34,361 bases of DNA. It comes from an uncultured Rhizobium sp. (GTDB taxonomy: Bacteria > Pseudomonadota > Alphaproteobacteria > Rhizobiales > Rhizobiaceae). Each line of letters begins with the position of its first letter. Position 1 is the first letter of the stretch. A model generated the notes under the pieces. It had not been told where the DNA came from and did not search any database. It saw nothing but the letters and a program-made list of their open reading frames with translations. The position numbers and the translations under genes are program-made. Where the stretch lies: the NCBI GenBank assembly GCA_945952045.1, contig CAMFHE010000048.1, positions 1 through 34,361 of the forward strand, in the 5' to 3' direction. Shown piece by piece: positions 7,799-16,524 of this stretch.

Positions 7799-8408
7799 CA
7801 ATTTAATCTATAACGGGAATGAAATCGCAACGGAGTATAAGCCCATAGGTTTGTGAATCTAAGGCAAATAACCCTTTCCGCCGCCGTCCTGAAGCTACCA
7901 AAACGGTGCAGATCGATTCAGCGCTGTGCAATGTCAGGGGTGGGAGGACGTAATCCCGACTTGCGGGCAGCGGTGAGGAACCGCGATTTTCAGCGTGCGA
8001 AGGCCGGCGCGGCTTTGCGGGGGATGATCAACAATGCACAGCCTCTCGCAGGCGCAGGCATTGACACCCAGCATCCGGAACGATCGAGATTCCAGAAGGA
8101 TAATTACCAAGGGTAGCTAAATATACCCTATACACAACCATAGATAATAGGAATTTTAACTATAGACCCAATACATAATAAAATAATATTGGGACTATGT
8201 TTCAAAATGGCGCTCGATTTATTTCGAAACTGCCTATTTCATTCGCAATTCGACATAAAAGTGTTAACAAAACAATCAAGCTGATCCAAAACGATACATA
8301 TCGATCCGCAACGGCACGCCGATCTATTCTGTGTCAGCCATCACCCATCGTTGACAGAATATTGTGCTTCATAAACATTAACGACATCTAAATTGTGGAG
8401 TTGTTAGT
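7799..8408. other. Long AT-rich intergenic region between divergent operons
   Basis: These 610 bp lie between the minus-strand operon and bcsA. The half nearest bcsA (about 8100-8400) is far more AT-rich than its surroundings. Short open frames here (7853-8116, 8197-8391) lack ribosome binding sites and recognisable content, so no gene is called. The region is large enough for several promoters or operators for cellulose synthesis. One inverted repeat is noted separately, and GTGGAG at 8395-8400 is the bcsA ribosome binding site. Confidence 0.6.
8110..8129. promoter_or_regulatory. Inverted repeat AGGGTA-N8-TACCCT upstream of bcsA
   Basis: AGGGTA (8110-8115) and TACCCT (8124-8129) form a perfect 6-bp inverted repeat with an 8-bp AT-rich spacer, about 280 bp before bcsA. 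No T-run follows, so it is more like an operator than a terminator. The binding protein is unknown. Confidence 0.3.
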
Positions 8409-10628
8409 ATGTTGCGTACAATCTCTCTCGGCTTATGGGCCATTTCCACCGCCCTTATACTTGTCCTCGTGCTTCAACCTGTTGGGGCAAATATACAGTT
8501 GCTTATTGGCGGCTTGACCATTGTCTTTCTGTTCATCGTGACGCGTTTCGATCGGTCAGGCCCGACGCGTTATATTGCCCTTGCAACCGCCAGCATCGTC
8601 GTTCTGCGCTATGCCTACTGGCGCACCACAAGCACGCTTCCGCCGATTGACGATCTGACGTCGTTCATTCCCGGTATACTGCTTTATACTGCTGAAATGT
8701 TCTGCATTTGCATGTTCTTCGTCAGCGTCTTCGTGGTCTCCGATCCGATCGAGCGCAAGGCCCCTCCCATGCCTGCGGACGCCGATCTTCCGACCGTCGA
8801 TGTATTCGTTCCGTCCTATAATGAAAGTGCCGAAATATTGTCGCTGACGCTCGCCGCTGCTGCTGCGATGGACTATCCGCGCGACAAGTTCAAAGTCTAT
8901 CTGCTCGACGATGGCGGCACCGAGGAGAAGCGCAACCATGCCGATCCGGAAATCGCCGAAGCCGCCAATCGCCGCGCCGCCGAATTGCAGGCGCTCTGCA
9001 TCGAACTTGGCGTCGGTTATTCCAGCCGCGAGCGCAACCTCCATGCCAAGGCCGGCAATCTGAATTCCGGTCTCGAACATACCGATGGCAAGCTGATCGC
9101 GGTCTTCGACGCCGACCACGCGCCGGAAAAGAGCTTCCTGCGCGAAACCGTCGCCTATTTCTCGGCCGATCCGGATCTCTTCCTGGTGCAGACGCCGCAT
9201 TTCTTCTCCAATCCCGATCCGGTCGAGCGCAATCTCGCCACCTATGGCCGGATGCCGGCGGAAAACGAGATGTTTTACTCGATCATCCAGAAGGGTCTGG
9301 ATCGCTGGAACGCCTCCTTCTTCTGCGGTTCGGCGGCCGTGCTGAGGCGCGAGGCGCTGGAGGAAGTCGGCGGTTTCTCGGGCATCACCATCACCGAGGA
9401 TTGCGAAACCGCGCTGGAACTGCATTCGCGCGGCTGGAACAGCGTCTATGTCGACAAGCCGCTGATCACCGGCCTGCAGCCCGAAACCTTCGCCAGCTTC
9501 ATCGGGCAGCGCTCGCGCTGGTGCCGCGGCATGGTCCAGATCCTCATGCTGAAGAACCCAGTGTTCAAGCCGGGCCTCACCTTCGCCCAGCGCATCAGCT
9601 ACATGTCGAGCTGCTTCTTCTGGATGTTCCCGCTGGTGCGCATGACCTTCCTCATGGCGCCGATCCTGTTCATCCTGTTCAACCTGAAGATCTTCAATGC
9701 ATCGGCAGATGATTTCCTTGCCTATACTGTGACCTATCTTGTCGCTTCGGAAATCCTGCGCAACTATCTCTACGGCCGGATGCGCTGGCCCTGGATTTCC
9801 GAACTCTACGAATATGTCCAGTCGGTCTTCCTCGTCCGCGCCATCTTCAGCGTGTTGATCAACCCGCGCAAGCCGACGTTCAACGTCACCGACAAGGGCG
9901 TCTCGCTGAACCAGCGCCAGCTTTCGAACCTCGCATGGCCGTTCTTCGCCATCTTTGCCGGCCTTGCCTTCTCGCTCTATGTCGCCATCGTCCGTTACCA
10001 GAGCGAGCCGTCGCTGGGTGACCTGATCCTGATCACCGGCGCCTGGAACCTGATCAATCTCGTCATCGCCGGCGCAGCCCTCGGCATCGTCACCGAACAG
10101 CCGAGCGACGTGCAGGGCATCAGCCTGCCATCCGACAAGAAGGCGGCGCTTGAAGTCGGCTCCCAGTTCGTGCCGGTCACCATCCGCCAGATTTCCGCCC
10201 AGAAGGCGGTCGTCGAGATGGGTCGCAATCCCGGCGCCCATATCCGTCCGGGCGATTATGGCCGACTGGCGCTAGTCAATCCCGAACCCGGCCTCGTCGT
10301 CACCTCGGTTCCGGTCTTCGTCGGCCGCCCGGTCGGGCTCGATCAGAAGAGCTATGCGATCGAATTCGATGCCGATCCGCAGCATTTCGAAGTCATCGCC
10401 CGGCTGATGCTGAACGATCTCGACCTGCCGCGCAAACTGGCCCGCGCCCGACAGCATCGCCGCTCCTATCTGCCGGCCTTGCTTGCGCTGCTGAAATGGT
10501 CGGTGCTTTGCCCGCTGATCGCGGTCAGCACGGCGCTTGCCTCGCGCAGCGGCAGTTCCGAACGCCTCAATCGCCGTCGCCGCAAGTCTGCGGAAAAAGG
10601 CGAAGTCACCCAGCCCACGTCCGCTTGA
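8409..10628 (+). CDS. bcsA: Cellulose synthase catalytic subunit BcsA
   Basis: This 739-residue inner-membrane family 2 glycosyltransferase polymerises UDP-glucose and feeds the chain through its own channel. N-terminal membrane helices (about 5-110) precede the GT-A domain with DDG (167-169), FDADH (D234/D236), TED (329-331) and QRSRW (367-371). After further helices comes the gating loop FNVTDKG (491-497). All catalytic motifs are intact. The C-terminal region (about 563-660) sits where PilZ normally lies, but the expected RxxxR is replaced by EQPSDVQGISLPSDKK and the D/NxSxxG motif by RQISAQKA. Canonical c-di-GMP contacts are therefore missing. The ATG at 8409 has GTGGAG 8 bases upstream. 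It is the first gene of a three-gene unit. Confidence 0.93.
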   Translation: MLRTISLGLWAISTALILVLVLQPVGANIQLLIGGLTIVFLFIVTRFDRSGPTRYIALATASIVVLRYAYWRTTSTLPPIDDLTSFIPGILLYTAEMFCICMFFVSVFVVSDPIERKAPPMPADADLPTVDVFVPSYNESAEILSLTLAAAAAMDYPRDKFKVYLLDDGGTEEKRNHADPEIAEAANRRAAELQALCIELGVGYSSRERNLHAKAGNLNSGLEHTDGKLIAVFDADHAPEKSFLRETVAYFSADPDLFLVQTPHFFSNPDPVERNLATYGRMPAENEMFYSIIQKGLDRWNASFFCGSAAVLRREALEEVGGFSGITITEDCETALELHSRGWNSVYVDKPLITGLQPETFASFIGQRSRWCRGMVQILMLKNPVFKPGLTFAQRISYMSSCFFWMFPLVRMTFLMAPILFILFNLKIFNASADDFLAYTVTYLVASEILRNYLYGRMRWPWISELYEYVQSVFLVRAIFSVLINPRKPTFNVTDKGVSLNQRQLSNLAWPFFAIFAGLAFSLYVAIVRYQSEPSLGDLILITGAWNLINLVIAGAALGIVTEQPSDVQGISLPSDKKAALEVGSQFVPVTIRQISAQKAVVEMGRNPGAHIRPGDYGRLALVNPEPGLVVTSVPVFVGRPVGLDQKSYAIEFDADPQHFEVIARLMLNDLDLPRKLARARQHRRSYLPALLALLKWSVLCPLIAVSTALASRSGSSERLNRRRRKSAEKGEVTQPTSA

Positions 10629-10654
10629 ACCCCGGTCTCGAGGAGTCCAAGACA

Positions 10655-13027
10655 ATGTTTCGCACCTATTCCCGCACTGCCCTGCTGCTGACCCTGCTTG
10701 CCTCGGCCGCCATCGTTTCACCGGCCGCCGCTGAAGACGCCCAGCCTTTCCGCCTGACGCCTGCGGCAGCCGCCGCAAGCCAGCCGTTGCCTGTCCTTTC
10801 GGCCGATGCCCTGCGCCGCTTTCCCGCCAGCCAATACGAGCTGTTTCTCGGCGGTGAAGCGGCGACGTCGAAATTCGCCTTCTTCGCCATGCCGGAGGAG
10901 GCCTCCGTCGGCGGCCGCCTCGTGCTGACGCTGCAGACGGCGATTTCGGTAGCACCAGAGCATTCGAAACTGCTGGTCAAGATCAATGGCAACGAGATCG
11001 GCGTCACCGGTCTGAAGTCCGGCGATCCCCGCCACATCGAGTTCGCCGTGCCGGCCAATATCATTCAGCCCGGCTATAATGCCGTGCAGATCTCCGTCGA
11101 TCAGCGCCACCGCGTCGATTGCAGCATCGATGCGACCTATGAGCTGTGGACCAAGATCGATCCCGCCGCCAGCGGCTTCGTCTTTGCCGGCGCCACCCGC
11201 GCCCGTCCGGCGATGGTCGATCTGATCGCGCTGGCCGGCTCGGCAAACGGGCGCACCAATCTGCGCGTCATCCTGCCCTCCGGCGCGCAGATGGGCGATT
11301 ATGATCGCGCCACCCGCGTCGTCCAGGCGCTTTCGGTCTTCGGCAACTACACCCATCCGACGGTCGAGTTCGCAACGACGCCGGGAACGGGGCCGGGGGT
11401 CGATATCTATCTCGGCACCCGCGCCGGCCTGGCGAAGCTGCTGCCCGGCGCGCCGGCCAATCTCGACGGCATTCATGTCGAGGATGCCGGCGAGCCGATG
11501 CGCAAGCAGCTGATCCTGACGGCAAGCGATGCCGTCGCCCTCGACCAGCGCATCGACGATCTCGTCGCCATGGCCGTCAATGAGCGGCCGGCCGGGACGC
11601 CGGAAGGGCTCGCAGCCCTTGCCAACAGCAAGGGACGGCAGCTGGAGCCGGGCGAAAAGGTCACGCTCGAACAGCTCGGCTATACCGCCCAGCGCTTTGC
11701 CGGCCGCTATTCCGTTTCCAACATCGCCTTCGCCATGCCGTCCGATTTCTATCCCGGCGCCTATGCGGCGATGAACCTGCATCTGAGCGCCCTTTATGTC
11801 GGCGGCCTGTCGCCAGAGGCGGTGCTGGTGGTCAAGGCCAATGGTAAGGAAGTCGCCAACATTCCGCTGAGCTCGCGTCGCGAAGGCGCTATCCGCGACC
11901 AGCGCCTGCCGATCCCCTTCAGCGCGCTGCGCCCGGGGCAGAACATGCTGCAAATCGAGGCGCGGTTGCCCTCGCGGCTCGATGCGGCCTGCGAATCCGT
12001 CGACAAGGTCTCGTCGGCGGTGCGTCTGGCGATCAGCGACAAGTCCTATCTGGAAATCCCGAGCTATGCCCGTATCGGCCGCTACCCGGATATTGCCGGG
12101 CTCGCCTCCGGGCTTTCGGCAAAGGACAGCGCCGGCGCCGAGCGCACCACGGCCCTGTTCATTCCCAATTACGAACGCGCCGGCCTCAATGCCGCGGCCA
12201 CCTTCGTCTCGAAGATGGCATCGTCCTCCGGCTGGATCAAACCGTTCGAATTCACCTCGATCATGCCGGAAGCCGGCAATGGTCAGGTCATCGCCTTCGG
12301 CAGCTACAGCACGCTGCCGGTCGAGCTGACCAGCGCCATGAAGCTCGACTTCGTCAACCTGCGCCAGGCCGCGCGGCCGGGCAGGAAGCCGATGTCGTTG
12401 CAGGTCGCCAGCCTTGAGACCAATACCATGCCGGCGCAGGTTCAGTCCGATGCCCCGCAGGGCACGCTGCTGACCGCCGCCTTCTCCGGCGCGTCGCTGT
12501 TTTCCGAACAGGCGGCGGAATTCGCGGCCGCACCTGTCGAGCAGTCGCGCGCGCTCTTCGACATCGCCCGGCTGAAATTCGTCGACGAGCTTTCGCTTCT
12601 CGATCCGTCGCATCTCCTGCCGGGCTTCGGCAAGGAAGAGCCGGCCTTTGCACCGCTCTCCGATGCCGAATTCGTCGTCGCCCAGTCGAGCTTTCCCCAA
12701 GGCGGCGTCTGGACGGTGGTCGCATCGCGCGATCCGGGCCAGATCATGGCCGATACCGATGTGCTGACCAGCAACGATATCTGGAACACGCTCGGCGGCG
12801 CCGCCCAGAGTTTTTCGGAAACCGGCGTGGTGATGGATAGCCGCATGGCCAGCAGCCAGGTTCTGTTCCAGACCGAACCGATGACGATCACCAATATGCG
12901 GCTCGTTGCGGCCGGCTGGCTCGGCAACAACGCGCCGATGTATGTCACCGCGCTTCTGTCGGCGGCGATCCTGCTGGGTCTCGGGACATTCTTCACGCTG
13001 CGCACGGGACGCCATCGCCCCCGCTAA
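10655..13027 (+). CDS. bcsB: Cellulose synthase periplasmic subunit BcsB
   Basis: This 790-residue periplasmic partner of BcsA guides the emerging glucan. The N-terminal signal peptide ends in SPAAAEDA, and a large beta-rich region follows. A single C-terminal membrane helix (YVTALLSAAILLGLGTFFTL) and a basic tail fit the BcsB anchor that docks to BcsA. Length matches the family. The start was set at 10655 because GGAG lies about 9 bases upstream and a signal peptide follows directly; the frame is open further upstream inside bcsA, but that part overlaps coding sequence. It begins 26 bp after bcsA. Confidence 0.9.
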   Translation: MFRTYSRTALLLTLLASAAIVSPAAAEDAQPFRLTPAAAAASQPLPVLSADALRRFPASQYELFLGGEAATSKFAFFAMPEEASVGGRLVLTLQTAISVAPEHSKLLVKINGNEIGVTGLKSGDPRHIEFAVPANIIQPGYNAVQISVDQRHRVDCSIDATYELWTKIDPAASGFVFAGATRARPAMVDLIALAGSANGRTNLRVILPSGAQMGDYDRATRVVQALSVFGNYTHPTVEFATTPGTGPGVDIYLGTRAGLAKLLPGAPANLDGIHVEDAGEPMRKQLILTASDAVALDQRIDDLVAMAVNERPAGTPEGLAALANSKGRQLEPGEKVTLEQLGYTAQRFAGRYSVSNIAFAMPSDFYPGAYAAMNLHLSALYVGGLSPEAVLVVKANGKEVANIPLSSRREGAIRDQRLPIPFSALRPGQNMLQIEARLPSRLDAACESVDKVSSAVRLAISDKSYLEIPSYARIGRYPDIAGLASGLSAKDSAGAERTTALFIPNYERAGLNAAATFVSKMASSSGWIKPFEFTSIMPEAGNGQVIAFGSYSTLPVELTSAMKLDFVNLRQAARPGRKPMSLQVASLETNTMPAQVQSDAPQGTLLTAAFSGASLFSEQAAEFAAAPVEQSRALFDIARLKFVDELSLLDPSHLLPGFGKEEPAFAPLSDAEFVVAQSSFPQGGVWTVVASRDPGQIMADTDVLTSNDIWNTLGGAAQSFSETGVVMDSRMASSQVLFQTEPMTITNMRLVAAGWLGNNAPMYVTALLSAAILLGLGTFFTLRTGRHRPR

Positions 13028-13083
13028 AAAGCGCAGCTCCCAAATCATCCGCTTTCAAAAGTTTCATCCGAGAGGGTTCCGGA

Positions 13084-14919
13084 ATGCCCGTGACATCGAG
13101 AACGAAAATCGTGCTTCTTGCGGCCACCGCCGCGCTGATCATCAATCCAGGCAATGTCTTCCTGCGCCTTGACGCGGACGAGCCGGCCCAGGCCCAGGAA
13201 GTCGCCTCCAACGATGCCTCGAGCGGTCTTGGCATGTTGCTGACGCCGGCCGAGGCCGCCGATGGCGCAGGCCGCGCCAATGTCAACGGCGCGTTGACGC
13301 CGCTGGCATCGCAGACAGCCACCGCGACGCAGACCGTCAGCACATCCGGCGTCGAGCCGGTGCAGACCAAGGCCGCGGCACCCGGCGAAAATCCCTTCGT
13401 CGCCACGGCGCCGCGCGCGGTTCTCTCCAATGCGACGGCAACCCAGCCGCTGGTCGTCACCGGGCCGGCCGCCATCGCAAAGCCTGTCGTTGCCGGCGCA
13501 AACCCCTTTGGCGCGGCGACCGGCCAGGAGCAGCAGCAGCCGGCAACGGTCGAACCCGCCCGGCCGCAGGTGGATGACAGCGCGCTGCGCTACTATGCCG
13601 AGCACAAGGATCTCACCCGCCTCGGCGCAGAAATGCGCCGCCTGAAGCAGCTGTATCCCGACTGGCAACCGCCGAAGGATCTGTTCTCGCCGACCGCCCG
13701 CGTCGACGAGCAGCCACTCTGGGACGTCTACAAGTCCGGAGATTTCGCCATGGTGCGCGCCCGCATCGCCCAGATGCAGAGCGCCAATCCGCAATGGCAG
13801 CCCTCCGACGACCTGATGCTCAAGCTGCAGCTCGGCGAGACGCGCGCCCTCGTCAACCGCGCTTTTGCGCAGCGCAACTGGAAGCAGGTGGTCGAAAGCG
13901 CGGCGGCTTCGCCCCAGCTTTTGGTCTGCGGCGAGATGCAGGTGATGTGGAATGTCGGCGAATCCTTCGCGCAGATGAAGAACTACGCCGACGCCTTCGA
14001 CGTCTATCGCTATGTGCTGACCCATTGCTCAGATCCGCAACTGCGCCTGTCGACGATGCAGAAGGCGACGCAGCTTCTGCCCGCCGCCGGCACGCAATCG
14101 CTGCTTGCCCTTGGCAAGATCGGCCCCGATGGCGCGCAGGAATTCGAAGAGATCGCCTTCGACGCCATCCGCCACCAGCTCGGCGCCTTCATCCAGAACG
14201 GCGATTTCGCGGTGACGCCCTCCGAGGAGGATCTCAACCGCTATGTCGATTACGTCAACCGCAAGCAGTCGGCCGCCGATGCCGACCTGATCGGCTGGTA
14301 TTTCTATGCCCAGCAGGAATGGAAGACGGCCAACACTTGGTTCCTCGAAGCGGCGAAATTCAAGCGCGATCCGAAGAGCATCGAAGGCGTCATCCTGACG
14401 CTTCGCAACATGGACCAGCAGGCCGATGCGCTGAAGATCGCGCAACGTTACCTGAAGACCGCGCCGGAAATCGCCCGACAATATATCGAGATCGTCTCCA
14501 GCCAGCTGACCGCCGCCGACACCGCGACCCAGGTGAAGGACGCCGACCTCGAAACCTTCGAGACGCTGGTGACCGAGCAGAAATCGGCGCTCGGCGCACA
14601 GGCGCTCGGCTGGAAATATCTCGACGAAAACCGCGCCATCGCCCGCACATGGTTTGCCCAGTCGGTGAAATGGCAGCCGACCGAAGGCGGCGTTCTCGGC
14701 ATGGCGGTGGTCGCCGCCCGCGCCAAGGATTTCCGCGCGCTGCAATCGATCAAGACCGAATATGGCGCGAAATTCGAAAAACTGTCCGAATTCGAGGTCT
14801 ACAAGCCGCGCAAGCCTTCCGCCGCCCGCCGCAGCCCGCGCCCGAGAGTCTATGCCGTCAAGGATAGCCGTCCGCGCCGGACGCTTTTCAATCACTATAA
14901 CGCGTCCAGAAAAGGCTGA
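13084..14919 (+). CDS. Exported helical-repeat protein of the cellulose synthase operon
   Basis: This 611-residue protein has a hydrophobic N-terminal segment (IVLLAATAALII) and an AQAQE site that suggests export to the periplasm. Residues 40-165 are a low-complexity Ala/Thr/Pro-rich linker. Residues 165-590 are helical, with TPR/Sel1-like pairs, for example LGWKYLDENRAIARTWFAQS and WYFYAQQEWKTANTWFLEAA. The tail is basic. It begins 56 bp after bcsB with an AGAGGG site, and a strong terminator follows, so it belongs to the bcs unit. Repeat proteins such as BcsC and BcsK guide cellulose through the envelope in other bacteria. This one has no visible beta-barrel, so a scaffold role is the best guess. 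Confidence 0.7.
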   Translation: MPVTSRTKIVLLAATAALIINPGNVFLRLDADEPAQAQEVASNDASSGLGMLLTPAEAADGAGRANVNGALTPLASQTATATQTVSTSGVEPVQTKAAAPGENPFVATAPRAVLSNATATQPLVVTGPAAIAKPVVAGANPFGAATGQEQQQPATVEPARPQVDDSALRYYAEHKDLTRLGAEMRRLKQLYPDWQPPKDLFSPTARVDEQPLWDVYKSGDFAMVRARIAQMQSANPQWQPSDDLMLKLQLGETRALVNRAFAQRNWKQVVESAAASPQLLVCGEMQVMWNVGESFAQMKNYADAFDVYRYVLTHCSDPQLRLSTMQKATQLLPAAGTQSLLALGKIGPDGAQEFEEIAFDAIRHQLGAFIQNGDFAVTPSEEDLNRYVDYVNRKQSAADADLIGWYFYAQQEWKTANTWFLEAAKFKRDPKSIEGVILTLRNMDQQADALKIAQRYLKTAPEIARQYIEIVSSQLTAADTATQVKDADLETFETLVTEQKSALGAQALGWKYLDENRAIARTWFAQSVKWQPTEGGVLGMAVVAARAKDFRALQSIKTEYGAKFEKLSEFEVYKPRKPSAARRSPRPRVYAVKDSRPRRTLFNHYNASRKG

Positions 14920-14973
14920 CGCTGGCTCCTTGACGAAACCGATGAGCCCTTATGCCGCAGTCGGTTTGCAATC

Positions 14974-15001
14974 TGCCATCGCCTCGCGCGATGGCATTTT
15001 T
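14974..15001 (+). terminator. Rho-independent terminator of the bcs operon
   Basis: TGCCATCGC (14974-14982) pairs perfectly with GCGATGGCA (14988-14996) around a 5-base loop, followed at once by TTTTT (14997-15001). It lies 55 bp after the last bcs gene. This is the strongest terminator in the window. Confidence 0.9.
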
Positions 15002-15135
15002 GCGACATGGCGAGGCGAGAAAGGGGGCGAGCCGCACAACCTGTTCCTCCTAGAAAGGGCGAGGGATCAGCACGTTCAGTTTTTTGTCAGCAACCTCGTC
15101 TAGCCCTAAGGTCGGTTCCAACAAGGGTAGATCAC

Positions 15136-15561
15136 ATGCGGATTGTTCGAAATTCTCTTGCAATGCTCGCCATTCTCGCCATCGCTTCCCCGGCCTTCGC
15201 GGCCACCACCGTCAAGGTCACCGAAGGCGGCGAGGGGGGAGGGCCGATGACCCTGACGCTTGACAAGTCGACAATCAAGGCCGGCGACACGACGTTTCTG
15301 GTTCACAACGATGCAGTCTCGGAAGAACACGAGATGGTGCTCGTCAAGCTGAAGTCGCCCGACCAGAAAATCGATGTCGTGCTCAGCAAGCATCGCGTCG
15401 ACGAAAAGAAATTGAAGAGCCTCGGCGAAGTTTCCGACCTGAAACCCGGCGCCGACGGAAAGCTGAACGCCAAGCTTGCGCCCGGCGCCTATGTTCTCCT
15501 TTGCAATATCAAAGGCCATTTCGAAGCCGGAATGCATGCGACGCTGACGGTGACCAAATAG
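15136..15561 (+). CDS. Exported cupredoxin (type 1 blue copper protein)
   Basis: This 141-residue protein has a clear signal peptide (MRIVRNSLAMLAILAIASPA, cleavage near FAA) and one cupredoxin domain. All four type 1 copper ligands are present: H65 in SEEHEM, then C123, H128 and M133 in CNIKGHFEAGM. It is probably a small periplasmic electron carrier or copper-binding protein. The ATG at 15136 follows AGGG and directly starts the signal peptide; the open frame further upstream is ignored. It lies downstream of the bcs terminator and has its own hairpin after the stop, so it is probably monocistronic. Confidence 0.88.
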   Translation: MRIVRNSLAMLAILAIASPAFAATTVKVTEGGEGGGPMTLTLDKSTIKAGDTTFLVHNDAVSEEHEMVLVKLKSPDQKIDVVLSKHRVDEKKLKSLGEVSDLKPGADGKLNAKLAPGAYVLLCNIKGHFEAGMHATLTVTK

Positions 15562-15610
15562 TCCATGCCGCCTGAAGCCGCAGCCTTGACGCGGCTTCGT
15601 GAAACCTTTG

Positions 15611-15637
15611 GGGGCTCTGACGAAGAGCCCCTCCTTT
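15611..15637 (+). terminator. Probable terminator after the cupredoxin gene
   Basis: GGGGCTCT (15611-15618) pairs with AGAGCCCC (15624-15631) across GACGA, followed by TCCTTT. The stem is strong and the U-tract is short. It lies 50 bp after the cupredoxin stop codon. Confidence 0.65.
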
Positions 15638-15758
15638 CACCGCCGGCGAGCAGCGGCATGAATCTGGACCTTCAGAGGCGACACTCCGCAAAATCGAACG
15701 CAACGATGATGTGAGACGCCCACCCCAAGTCGTCGATCCGCCCGACGAGTTCTACGTC

Positions 15759-16343
15759 TCAATAGATGCCAAGCGCGTTTGCGTCGAAACCGGCTTCCTT
15801 GAGCGCCATCCGGAATTTGGGCAATTTGCCGGCAAATCCACCGAACGGCATATAGGTGTGATCGGGGCGGAAAATCAGGTTTCCTTCACCGTCATGAAAA
15901 CCGTTTTCGTTCAGCATCTCCACGGTCCGCAACTGCACCTCATCGAAAAGGTCGATGGAAAGCTTGTTGTTGCCCGTCTTCTGCCGCAGCGCCCCGAAGA
16001 TGCCCCCCAGCCCACCGCCGTGATTCTTGGCCTTGTCCTTGAATGTCAATCCAACGGCGTCGATGGCTGAGTTCGCCTTGGCGCTATATTCTCTGGTGAG
16101 TTCAGAGGCGATATTCATTTTAGAGAGGAACCCGCGCTCCTGCAGATCCTCAGGTATATTGCCATTAATAAACCAGTCCGTAATAAAATTCGCCTGCCTT
16201 TTCCGCCTGTCCTTGCGATATCCTTCGACAAGAAGGAATACTATAGCGACATCTTGCGTAAATCTTTTGGTTGAGAAGCAATAAAAACTGTTTCTCCGTA
16301 AAGGTGTGCTTGTGTATTCTCGAAAATCCTGTATGTCCGCCAT
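15759..16343 (-). CDS. Hypothetical protein in an AT-rich patch
   Basis: This 194-residue soluble protein is of no family I recognise. It is basic in the first half (GYRKDRRKRQAN), has a glycine-rich stretch (NHGGGLGGIFGALRQKTGNN) and ends FDANALGIY. The ATG at 16343 has a purine-rich GATGAGA just upstream. Base composition from about 15700 to 16500 is clearly more AT-rich than the flanking genes, suggesting foreign origin. A second minus-strand frame (16241-16471, 76 codons) overlaps its start in another phase, so either the start is wrong or an older gene has frameshifted. It may be a real accessory gene or a remnant. Confidence 0.45.
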   Translation of the reverse strand: MADIQDFREYTSTPLRRNSFYCFSTKRFTQDVAIVFLLVEGYRKDRRKRQANFITDWFINGNIPEDLQERGFLSKMNIASELTREYSAKANSAIDAVGLTFKDKAKNHGGGLGGIFGALRQKTGNNKLSIDLFDEVQLRTVEMLNENGFHDGEGNLIFRPDHTYMPFGGFAGKLPKFRMALKEAGFDANALGIY

Positions 16344-16524
16344 AATTTTCTCATCAAGATTTGAGTTTTATCAATTTCTATTGGAGAGCGCATCGCTAGC
16401 TCATGTTTATTGGGTGGCAGGGCAAGTTTGCAATATGCCGAAATGTGTTTTCGGCACTCAGGAATCGACAAATTTTGGGTACTTTTCGGCGCAGGATAAC
16501 CACCGCCTGGGGCTTGGCTCCGGC

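Noticed and set aside
8197..8391. 64-codon plus-strand frame in the AT-rich leader before bcsA
   Set aside because: No ribosome binding site, no recognisable content, and it lies in sequence that is simply AT-rich.
10718..13048. 776-codon minus-strand open frame opposite bcsB
   Set aside because: It is an antisense shadow; bcsB has a signal peptide, a C-terminal anchor and a ribosome binding site.
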